Shown here piece by piece: positions 48,701 through 60,000 of a DNA stretch of 64,000 nt. Source of the DNA: Cristatella mucedo (Eukaryota; Bryozoa; Phylactolaemata; Cristatellidae). Both the position numbers and the translations under genes were made by a program. Location of the stretch: the NCBI GenBank assembly GCA_009760855.2, contig WPIO01000321.1:1-64000 (forward strand). The letters run 5' to 3'. The notes beneath the pieces are model-generated. The model had not been told where the DNA came from and did no database searches. It worked only from the letters and a program-made list of their open reading frames with translations. Each line of letters starts with the position of its first letter. The first letter of the stretch is position 1.

Positions 48701-49900
48701 TTCCGCGATCTGCTGCAAACTCGTGCGAAACGTGTTATTTACGTGCGAAATGCTTTAAACATGGTGCAGCACTCTGCTGCCAGTCAGCACACGCTCCGAC
48801 ATGCAGATTTGAAGTTTCTAGATATTCCGCGATCTGCTCCGAACTCGTGCGAAACGTGTTATTTACGTGCGAAATGCTTAAAACATGGTGCAGCACTCTG
48901 CTGCCAGTCAGTGCACGCTCCGACATGCAGATTTAAAGTTTCTACATATTCCGCGATCTGGTGCGAACTTGTGCGAAACGTGTTATTTACGTGCGAAATG
49001 CTTTAAACATGGTGCAGCACTCTGCTGCCAGTCAGTGCACGCTCCGACATGCAGATTTAAAGTTTCTACATATTCCGCGATCTGGTGCGAACTTGTGCGA
49101 AACGTGTTATTTACGTGCGAAATGCTTTAAACATGGTGCAGCACTCTGCTGCCAGTCAGTGCACGCTCCGACATGCAGATTTAAAGTTTCTACATATTCC
49201 GCGATCTGCTGCGAACTTGTGCGAAACGTGTTATTTACGTGCGAAATGCTTTAAACATGGTGCAGCACTCTGCTGCCAGTCAGCGCACGCTCCGACATGC
49301 AGATTTGAAGTTTCTACATATTCCGCGATCTGGTGCGAACTTGTGCGAAACGTGTTATTTACGTGCGAAATGGAACTCTTGCGAAACGTGTTATTTACGT
49401 GCGAAATGCTTTAAACATGGTGCAGCACTCTGCTGCCAGTCAGCGCACGCTCCGACATGCAGATTTAAAGTTTCTACATATTCCGCGATCTGGTGCGAAC
49501 TCGTGCGAAACGTGTTATTTACGTGCGAAATGCTTTAAACATGGTGCAGCACTCTGCTGCCAGTCAGGGCACGCTCCGACATGCAGATTTGAAGTTTCTA
49601 CACATTCCGCGATCTGGTGCGAACTCGTGCGAAACGTGTTATTTACGTGCGAAATGCTTTAAACATGGTGCAGCACTCTGCTGCCAGTCAGCCCACGCTC
49701 CGACATGCAGATTTGAAGTTTCTAGATATTCCGCGATCTGCTGCGAACTCGTGCGAAACGTGTTATTTACGTGCGAAATGCTTTAAACATGGTGCAGCAC
49801 TCTGCTGCCAGTCAGTGCACGCTCCGAAATGCAGATTTGAAGTTTCTACATATTCCGCGATCTGGTGCGAACTCGTGCGAAACGTGTTATTTACGTGCGA
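45760..49900. repeat. Mixed monomer zone
   Basis: Begins with an AATATACG/CTTTGTGC monomer pair shared with 14,000-14,345 and 22,330-22,655, followed by runs of epsilon-like units (TGC, TTTAAAG, GGTGCGAACTTG) at about 46,060-46,280 and 48,900-49,130. One alpha occurs at 47,807. Two GTTTTTC insertions of 2 bp occur near 47,695 and 47,946. A 160 bp unit occurs at 49,277-49,436. Confidence 0.85.
49277..49436. repeat. Overlong monomer with 36 bp partial duplication
   Basis: After GCGAAATG (ending at 49,372) the sequence jumps back to GAACTCTTGCGAAACG and repeats about 36 bp of the monomer. The inserted piece carries the CTCTTG allele typical of alpha units, while its host has CTTG, so the piece did not come from simple slippage within the same monomer. 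Confidence 0.85.
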
Positions 49901-52900
49901 AATGCTTTAAACATGGTGCAGCACTCTGCTGGGAGCAAGCGCACGCTCCGAAATGCAGATTTGAAGTTTCTACATATTCCGCGATCTGCTGCAAACTCGT
50001 GCGAAACGTGTTATTTACGTGCGAAATGCTTTAAACATGGTGCAGCACTCTGCTGCCAGTCAGTGCACGCTCCGACATGCAGATTTAAAGTTTCTGCATA
50101 TTCCGCGATCTGCTGCGAACTCGTGCCAAACGTGTTATTAACGTGCGAAATGCTTTAAACATGGTGCAGCACTCTGCTGTCAGTCAGCGCACGCTCCGAA
50201 ATGCAGATTTGAAGTTTCTACATATTCCGCGATCTCCTGCAAACTCGTGCGAAACGTGTTATTTACGTGCGAAATGCTTTAAACATGGTGCAGCACTCTG
50301 CTGCAAGTCAGAACACGCTCCGACAGGCAGATTGGAAGTTTCTAGACATTCCGCGATCTGCTCCGAACTCGTGCGAAACGTGTTATTTACGTGCGAAATG
50401 CTTTAAACATGGTGCAGCACTCTGCTGCCAGTCAGCGCACGCTCCGACATGCAGATTTAAAGTTTCTACATATTCCGCGATCTGCTGCAAACTCGTGCGA
50501 AACGTGTTATTTACGTGCGAAATGCTTTAAACATGGTGCAGCACTCTGCTGCCAGCCAGCGCACGCTCCGACATGCAGATTTAAAGTTTCTACATATTCC
50601 GCGATCTGCTGCGAACTCGTGCCAAACGTGTTATTTACGTGCGAAATGCTTTAAACATGGTGCAGCACTCTGCTGCATGTCAGGGCACGCTCCGACATGC
50701 AGATTTGAAGTTTCTACATATTCCGCGATCTGCTGCAAACTCGTGCGAAACGTGTTATTTACGTGCGAAATGCATTAAACATGGTGCAGCACTCTGCTGC
50801 AAGTCAGCACACGCTCCGACAGGCAGATTGGAAGTTTCTAGACATTCCGCGATCTGCTCCGAACTCTTGCGAAACGTGTTATTTACGTGCGAAATGCTTT
50901 AAACATGGTGCAGCACTCTGCTGCCAGTCAGTGCACGCTCCGACATGCAGATTTAAAGTTTCTACATATTCCGCGATCTGGTGCGAACTTGTGCGAAACG
51001 TGTTATTTACGTGCGAAATGCTTTAAACATGGTGCAGCACTCTGCTGCCAGTCAGCGCACGCTCCGAAATGCAGATTATACGTTTCTACATATTCCGCGA
51101 TCTGATGCAAACTTGTGCGAATCGTGTTATTTACGTGCGAAATGCTTTAAACATGGTGCAGCACTCTGCTGCATGTCAGGGCATGCTCCGACATGCAGAT
51201 TTGAAGTTTCTACATATTCCGCGATCTGGTGCGAACTCGTGCGAAACGTGTTATTTACGTGCGAAATGCTTTAAACATGGTGCAGCACTCTGCTGCAAGT
51301 CAGCACACGCTCCGACAGGCAGATTGGAAGTTTCTAGACATTCCGCGATCTGCTCCGAACTCTTGCGAAACGTGTTATTTACGTGCGAAATGCTTTAAAC
51401 ATGGTGCAGCACTCTGCTGCCAGTCAGTGCACGCTCCGACATGCAGATTTAAAGTTTCTACATATTCCGCGATCTGCTGCAAACTCGTGCGAAACGTGTT
51501 ATTTACGTGCGAAATGCTTTAAACATGGTGCAGCACTCTGCTGCCAGTCAGCGCACGCTCCGACATGCAGATTTGAAGTTTCTACATATTCCGCGATCTG
51601 CTGCGAACTCGTGCCAAACGTGTTATTTACGTGCGAAATGCTTTAAACATGGTGCAGCACTCTGCTGCCAGTCAGCGCACGCTCCGACATGCAGATTTAA
51701 AGTTTCTACATATTCCGCGATCTGCTGCAAACTCGTGCGAAAAACGTGTTATTTACGTGCGAAATGCATTAAACATGGTGCAGCACTCTGCTGCAGTCAG
51801 CACACGCTCCGACATGCAGATTGGAAGTTTCTAGACATTCCGCGATCTGCGCCGAACTCGTGCGAAACGTGTTATTTACGTGCGAAATGCTTTAAACATG
51901 GTGCAGCACTCTGCTGCCAGTCAGTGCACGCTCCGACATGCAGATTTAAAGTTTCTACATATTCCGCGATCTGGTGCGAACTTGTGCGAAACGTGTTATT
52001 TACGTGCGAAATGCTTTAAACATGGTGCAGCACTCTGCTGCCAGTCAGCACACGCTCCGAAATGCAGATTATACGTTTCTACATATTCCGCGATCTGATG
52101 CGAACTTGTGCGAAACGTGTTATTTACGTGCGAAATTCTTTAAACATGGTGCAGCACTCTGCTGCCAGTCAGCGCACGCTCCGACATGCAGATTTAAAGT
52201 TTCTACACATTCCGCGATCTGGTGCGAACTAGTGCGAAACGTGTTATTTACGTGCCAAATGCTTTAAAAATGGTGCAGCACTCTGCTGTCAGTCAGCGCA
52301 CGCTCCGAAATGCAGAATATACGTTTTTACATATTCCGCGATCTGATGCGAACTTGTGCAAAACGTGTTATTTACGTGCGAAATGCTTTAAACATGGTGC
52401 AGCACTCTGCTGCCAGTCAGCACACGCTCCGAAATGCAGATTTGAAGTTTCTACATATTCCGCGATCTGGTGCGAACTCGTGCGAAACGTGTTATTTACG
52501 TGCGAAATGCTTTAAACATGGTGCAGCACTCTGCTGCCAGTCAGTGCACGCTCCGACATGCAGATTTAAAGTTTCTACATATTCCGCGATCTGCTGCGAA
52601 CTTGTGCGAAACGTGTTATTTACGTGCGAAATGCTTTAAACATGGTGCAGCACTCTGCTGCCAGTCAGTGCACGCTCCAACATGCAGATTTAAAGTTTCT
52701 ACATATTCCGCGATCTGGTGCGAACTTGTGCGAAACGTGTTATTTACGTGCGAAATGCTTTAAACAAGGTGCAGCACTCTGCTGCGAGTCAGCACACGCT
52801 CCGACATGCAGATTTGAAGTTTCTAAATATTCCGCGATCTGGTGCGAACTCGTGCGAAACGTGTTATTTACGTGCGAAATGCTTTAAACATGGTGCAGCA

Positions 52901-53545
52901 CTTTGCTGCCAGCCAGCGCACGCTCCGACATGCAGATTTAAAAGTTTCTACATATTCCGCGATCTGCTGCAAACTCGTGCGAAAACGTGTTATTTACGTG
53001 CGAAATGCTTTAAACATGGTGCAGCAATCTGCTGCCAGTCAGTGCACGCTCCGACATGCAGATTTGAAGTTTCTACATATTCCGCGATCTGATGCAAACT
53101 CGTGCGAAACGTGTTATTTACGTGCGAAATGCTTTAAACATGGTGCAGCACTCTGCTGCCAGTCAGCCCACGCTCCGACATGCAGATTTGAAGTTTCTAG
53201 ATATTCCGCGATCTGCTGCGAACTCGTGCGAAACGTGTTATTTACGTGCGAAATGCTTTAAACATGGTGCAGCACTCTGCTGCCAGTCAGTGCACGCTCC
53301 GACATGCAGATTTGAAGTTTCTACATATTCCGCGATCTGGTGCGAACTCGTGCGAAACGTGTTATTTACGTGCGAAATGCTTTAAACATGGTGCAGCACT
53401 CTGCTGCCAGTCAGCTCACGCTCCGAAATGCAGATTTGAAGTTTCTACATATTCCGCGATCTGCTGCAAACTCGTGCGAAACGTGTTATTTACGTGCGAA
53501 ATGCTTTAAACATGGTGCAGCACTCTGCTGCCAGTCAGCACACGC

Positions 53546-54069
53546 TCCGACAGGCAGATTGGAAGTTTCTAGACATTCCGCGATCTGCTCCGAACTCTTG
53601 CGAAACGTGTTATTTACGTGCGAAATGCTTTAAACATGGTGCAGCACTCTACTGCCAGTCAGCTTACGCTCCGACATGCAGATTTGAAGTTTCTACATAT
53701 TCGGCGATCTGCTGCAAACTCGTGCGAAACGTGTTATTTACGTTCGATATGCTTGAAACATGGTGCAGCACTTTGTTGCCAGCCAGCGCACGCTCCGACA
53801 TGCAGATTTTAAGTTTCTACATATTCCGCAATCTGCTGCGAACTCGTGCCAAACGTGTTATTAACGTGGGAAATGCTTTAAACATGGTGCAGCACTATGC
53901 GGCATGTCAGGGCACGCTCCGAGATGCAGATTTAAAGTTTCTACATATTCCGCGATCTGCTGCAAACTCGTGCGAAACGTGTTATTTACGTGCGAAATGC
54001 ATTAAACATGGTGCAGCACTCTGCTGCAAGTCAGCACACGCTCCGACAGGCAGATTGGAAGTTTCTAGA
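53546..54069. repeat. Segmental duplication related to 44,822-45,345 (offset 8,724 bp)
   Basis: Constant 8,724 bp offset at AGCTTACG (53,661 against 44,937), ACGTTCGATA (53,740 against 45,016) and the alpha anchors (53,552 against 44,828; 54,048 against 45,324). Shared rare alleles are CACTCTACTGCC and CAGCTTACG. Private changes here are TTCGGCG near 53,701, ACGTGGGAAATG near 53,865, CTATGCGGC near 53,897 and CCGAGATGC near 53,929. Confidence 0.82.
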
Positions 54070-54770
54070 CATTCCGCGATCTGCTCCGAACTCTTGCGAA
54101 ACGTGTTATTTATGTGCGAAATGCTTTAAACATGGTGCAGCACTCTGCTGCAAGTAAGCACACGCTCCGACAGGCGGATTGGAAGTTTCTAGACATTCCG
54201 CGATCTGCTCCGAACTCTTGCGAAACGTGTTATTTACGTGGTAAATGTTTAAACATGGTGCAGCACTCTGCTGTCAGTCAGCACACGCTTCGAAATGCAG
54301 AATAAACGTTTCTACATATTCCGCGATCTGATGCGAACTTGTGCAAAACGTGTTATTTACGTGCGAAATGCTTTAAACATGGTGCAGCACTCTGCTGCCA
54401 GTCAGTGCACGCTCCGACATGCAGATTTAAAGTTTCTACATATTCCGCGATCTGGTGCGAACTTGTGCGACAAGTGTTATTTCCGTGCGAATTGCTTTAA
54501 ACATGGTGCAGCACTCTGCTGCCAGTCAGCACACGCTCCGACATGCAGATTTAAAGTTTTTACATCTTCTGCGATCTGGTGCGAACTCGTGCGAAACGTG
54601 TTATTTACGTGCGAAATGCTTTGAACATGGTGCAGCACTCTGCTGCCAGCCAGCGCACGCTCCGACATGCAGATTTAAAGTTTCTACATATTCCGCGATC
54701 TGCTGCAAACTCGTGCGAAACGTGTTTTTTACGTGCGAAATGCATTAAACATGGTGCAGCACTCTGCTGC

Positions 54771-55514
54771 AAGTCAGCACACGCTCCGACAGGCAGATTG
54801 GAAGTTTCTAGACATTCCGCGATCTGCTCGCGAACTCTTGCGAAACGTGTTATTTACGTGCGAAATGCTTTAAACATGGTGCAGCACTCTGCTGCCAGTC
54901 AGTGCACGCTCCGACATGCAGATTTAAAGTTTCTACATATTCCGCGATCTGGTGCGAACTTGTGCGAAACGTGTTATTTACGTGGTAAATGTTTAAACAT
55001 GGTGCAGCACTTTGCTGTCAGTCAGCGCACGCTTCGAAATGCAGAATATACGTTTCTACATATTCCGCGATCTGATGCGAACTTGTGCGAAACGTGTTAT
55101 TTACGTGCGAAATGCTTTAAACATGGTGCAGCACTCTGCTGCCAGTCAGCACACGCTCCGAAATGCAGATTTGAAGTTTCTACATATTCCGCGATCTGAT
55201 GCGAACTTGTGCGACACGAGTTGTTTACGTGCGAAATGCTTTAAACATGGTGCAGCACTCTGCTGCCAGTCAGCTCACGCTCCGACATGCAGATTTGAAG
55301 TTTCTAGATATTCCACGTTCTGCTCCGAACTCGTGCGAAACGTGTTATTTACGTGCGAAATGCGTTAAACATGGTGCAGCACTCTGCTGCCAGTCAGCGC
55401 ACGCTTCGAAATGTAGATTCTAAGTTTCTACATATTCCGCGATCTTGTGCGAACTCGTGCGAAACGTGTTATTTACGTGCGAAATGCTTTAAACATGGTG
55501 CAGCACTCTGCTGC
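54771..55514. repeat. 744 bp six-monomer unit with alternative filling
   Basis: Runs from the alpha at 54,771 to the alpha at 55,515, exactly six monomers. The filling is alpha, epsilon, an AATATACG unit, a CACACG/AAATG unit with GCGACACGAG, a CTCACG unit with CCACGTTCTG, and a CGCTTCGAAATGTAG unit with GATCTTGTGCG. Rare TACGTGGTAAATGTTTAAAC joints occur both here (about 54,985) and 744 bp upstream (about 54,241). Confidence 0.83.
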
Positions 55515-57059
55515 CAGTCAGCACACGCTCCGACAGGCAGATTGGAAGTTTCTAGACATTCCGCGATCTGCTCCGAACTCTTGCGAAACGTGTTATTTAC
55601 GTGCGAAATGCTTTAAACATGGTGCAGCACTCTGCTGCAAGTCAGCACACGCTCCGACAGGCAGATTGGAAGTTTCTAGACATTCCGCGATCTGCTCCGA
55701 ACTCTTGCGAAACGTGTTATTTACGTGCTAAATGCTTTAAACATGGTGCAGCACTCTGCTGTCAGTCAGTGCACGCTCCGAAATGCAGATTATACGTTTC
55801 TACATATTCCGCGATCTGATGCAAACTTGTGCGAATCGTGTTATTTACGTGCGAAATGCTTCAAACATGGTGCAGCACTCTGCTGCCAGTCAGCGCACGC
55901 TCCGAAATGCAGATTTGAAGTTTCTACATATTCCGCGATCTGCTGCAAACTCGTGCGAAACGTGTTATTTACGTGCGAAATGCTTTAAACATGGTGCAGC
56001 ACTCTGCTGCCAGTCAGCGCACGCTCCGACATGCAGATTTAAAGTTTCTACATATTCCGCGATCTGCTGCGAACTCGTGCGAAACGTGTTATTAACGTGC
56101 GAAATGCTTTAAACATGGTGCAGCACTCTGCTGCATGTCAGGGCACGCTCCGACATGCAGATTTGAAGTTTCTACATATTCCGCGATCTGCTGCAAACTC
56201 GTGCGAAACGTGTTATTTACGTGCGAAATGCTTTTAAACATGGTGCAGCACTCTGCTGCAAGTCAGCACACGCTCCGACAGGCAGATTGGAAGTTTCTAG
56301 ACATTCCGCGATCTGCTCCGAACTCTTGCGAAACGTGTTATTTACGTGCGAAATGCTTTAAACATGGTGCAGCACTCTGCTGCCAGTCAGTGCACGCTCC
56401 GACATGCAGATTTGAAGTTTTTTACATATTCCGCGATCTGCTGCAAACTCGTGCGAAACGTGTTATTTACGTTCGAAATGCTTTAAACATGGTGCAGCAC
56501 TTTGCTGCCAGTCAGCGCACGCTCCGACATGCAGATTTAAAGTTTCTACATATTCCGCGATCTGCTGCGAACTCGTGCCAAAAACGTGTTATTTACGTGC
56601 GAAATGCTTTAAACATGGTGCAGCACTCTGCTGCATGTCAGGGCACGCTCCGAGATGCAGATTTAAAGTTTCTACATATTCCGCGATCTGCTGCAAACTC
56701 GTGCGAAACGTGTTATTTACGTGCGAAATGCTTTAAACATGGTGCAGCACTCTGCTGCAAGTCAGCACACGCTCCGACAGGCAGATTGGAAGTTTCTAGA
56801 CATTCCGCGATCTGCTCCGAACTCGTGCGAAACGTGTTATTTACGTGCGAAATGCTTTAAACATGGTGCAGCACTCTGCTGCAAGTCAGCACACGCTCCG
56901 ACAGGCAGATTGGAAGTTTCTAGACATTCCGCGATCTGCTCCGAACTCTTGCGAAACGTGTTATTTACGTGCGAAATGCTTTAAACATGGTGCAGCACTC
57001 TGCTGTCAGTCAGCGCACGCTCCGAAATGCAGAATATACGTTTCTACATATTCCGCGAT

Positions 57060-60000
57060 CTGATGCGAACTTGTGCGAAACGTGTTATTTACGTGCGAAA
57101 TGCTTTAAACATGGTGCAGCACTCTGCTGCCAGTCAGTGCACGCTCCGACATGCAGATTTAAAGTTTCTACATATTCCGCGATCTGGTGCGAACTTGTGC
57201 GACAAGTGTTATTTACGTGCGAAATGCTTTAAACATGGTGCAGCACTCTGCTGCCAGTCAGCACACGCTCCGACATGCAGATTTGAAGTTTCTACATATT
57301 CCGCGATCTGGTGCGAACTCGTGCGAAACGTGTTATTTACGTGCGAAATGCTTTAAACATGGTGCAGCACTCTGCTGCCAGTCAGCGCACGCTCCGACAT
57401 GCAGATTTGAAGTTTCTACATATTCCGCGATCTGCTGCGAACTCGTGCGAAACGTGTTTTTTACGTGCGAAATGCTTTTAAACATGGTGCAGCACTCTGC
57501 TGCCAGTCAGTGCACGCTCCGACATGCAGATTTAAAGTTTCTACATATTCCGCGATCTGGTGCGAACTTGTGCGAAACGTGTTATTTACGTGCGAAATGC
57601 TTTAAACATGGTGCAGCACTCTGCTGTCAGTCAGCGCACGCTCCGAAATGCAGATTTGAAGTTTCTACATATTCCGCGATCTGCTGCGAACTTGTGCGAA
57701 ACGTGTTATTTACGTGCGAAATGCTTTAAACATGGTGCAGCACTCTGCTGCCAGTCAGCGCACGCTCCGAAGTGCAGATTTGAAGTTTCTACATATTCCG
57801 CGATCTAGTGCGAACTCGTGCGAAACGTGTTATTTACGTGCGAAATGCTTTAAACATGGTGCAGCACTCTGCTGCCAGTCAGGGCACGCTCCGACATGCA
57901 GATTTGAAGTTTCTAGATATTCCGCGATCTGCTCCGAACTCGTGCGAAACGTGTTATTTACGTGCGAAATGCTTTAAACATGGTGCAGCACTCTGCTGCC
58001 AGTCAGCACACGCTCCGACATGCAGATTGGAAGTTTCTACATATTCCGCGATCTGCTGCGAACTCGTGCGAAACGTGTTATTTACGTGCGAAATGCTTTA
58101 AACATGGTGCAGCACTCTGCTGCCAGTCAGCGCACGCTCCGAAATGCAGAATATAAGTTTCTACATATTCCGCGATCTGATGCGAACTTGTGCGAAACGT
58201 GTTATTTACGTGCGAAATGCTTTAAACATGGTGCAGCACTCTGCTGCCAGTCAGCCCACGCTCCGACATGCAGATTTGAAGTTTCTACACATTCCGCGAT
58301 CTGCTGCGAACTCGTGCGAAACGTGTTATTTACGTGCGAAATGCTTTAAACATGGTGCAGCACTCTGCTGCCAGTCAGCGCACGCTCCGACATGCAGATT
58401 TGAAGTTTCTACATATTCCGCAATCTGCTGCGAACTAATGCGAAACGTGTTATTTACGTGCGAAATGCTTTAAACATGGTGCAGCACTCTGCTGCCAGTC
58501 AGGGCACGCTCCGACATGCAGATTTAAAGTTTCTACATATTCCGCGATCTGCTGCAAACTCGTGCGAAACGTGTTATTTACGTGCGAAATGCTTTAAACA
58601 TGGTGCAGCACTCTGCTGCCAGTCAGCACACGCTCCGACATGCAGATTTGAAGTTTCTACATATTCCGCGATCTGCTGCGAACTCGTGCGAAACGTGTTA
58701 TTTACGTGCGAAATGCTTTAAACATGGTGCAGCACTCTGCTGCCAGTCAGTCATGCACGCTCCGAGATACAGATTTGAAGTTTCTACATATTCCGCGATC
58801 TGCTGCGAACTTGTGCGAAACGTGTTATTTACGTGCGAAATGCTTTAAACATGGTGCAGCACTCTGCTGCCAGTCAGCGCACGCTCCGAAATGCAGATTT
58901 GAAGTTTCTACATATTCCGCGATCTGCTGCGAACTTGTGCGAAACGTGTTATTTACGTGCGAAATGCTTTAAACATGGTGCAGCACTCTGCTGCCAGTCA
59001 GCACACGCTCCGACATGCAGATTTGAAGTTTCTACATATTCCGCGATCTGATGCGAACTTGTGCGAAACGTGTTATTTACGTGCGAAATGCTTTAAACAT
59101 GGTGCAGCACTCTGCTGCCAGTCAGTGCACGCTCCGACATGCAGATTTGAAGTTTCTTCATATTCCGCGATCTGCTGCGAACTCGTGCTAAACGTGTTAT
59201 TTACGTGCGAAATGCTTTAAACATGGTGCAGCACTCTGCTGCCAGTCAGCGCACGCTCCGACATGCAGATTTAAAGTTTCTACATATTCCGCGATCTGCT
59301 GCGAACTTGTGCGAAACGTGTTATTTACGTGCGAAATGCTTTAAACATGGTGCAGCACTCTGCTGCCAGTCAGCGCACGCTCCGACATGCAGATTTGAAG
59401 TTTCTACATATTCCGCGATCTGCTGCAAACTCGTGCGAAACGTGTTATTTACGTGCGAAATGCTTTAAACATGGTGCAGCACTCTGCTGCAAGTCAGCAC
59501 ACGCTCCGACAGGCAGATTGGAAGTTTCTAGACATTCCGCGATCTGCTCCGAACTCTTGCGAAACGTGTTATTTACGTGCGAAATGCTTTAAACATGGTG
59601 CAGCACTCTGCTGCCAGTCAGTGCACACGCTCCGACATGCAGATTGGAAGTTTCTACATATTCCGCGATCTGGTGCGAACTCGTGCGAAACGTGTTATTT
59701 ACGTGCGAAATGCTTTAAACATGGTGCAGCACTCTGCTGCCAGTCAGCACACGCTTCGAAATGTAGATTCTAAGTTTCTACATATTCCGCGATCTTGTGC
59801 GAACTCGTGCGAAACGTGTTATTTACGTGCGAAATGCTTTAAACATGGTGCAGCACTCTGCTGCCAGTCAGCGCACGCTCCGAAATGCAGATTTGAAGTT
59901 TCTACATATTCCGCGATCTGCTGCGAACTTGTGCGAAACGTGTTATTTACGTGCGAAATGCTTTAAACATGGTGCAGCACTCTGCTGCAAGTCAGCACAC

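Larger units (their letters stand above)
49900..57060. repeat. Higher-order-repeat domain 5 (largest)
   Basis: Alpha anchors at 50,325, 50,821, 51,317, 53,552, 54,048, 54,172 (ACAGGCGG), 54,791, 55,535, 55,659, 56,280, 56,779 and 56,903. Spacings include 496 three times, 744, 743, 124 three times, 621 and 499 bp, that is 1, 4, 5 or 6 monomers plus small indels. 50,305-51,296 is two consecutive four-monomer cycles with different fillings: alpha, plain, delta, gamma; then alpha, epsilon, beta, gamma. A unit GGGAGCAAGCGC near 49,930 is a private variant. Confidence 0.87.
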
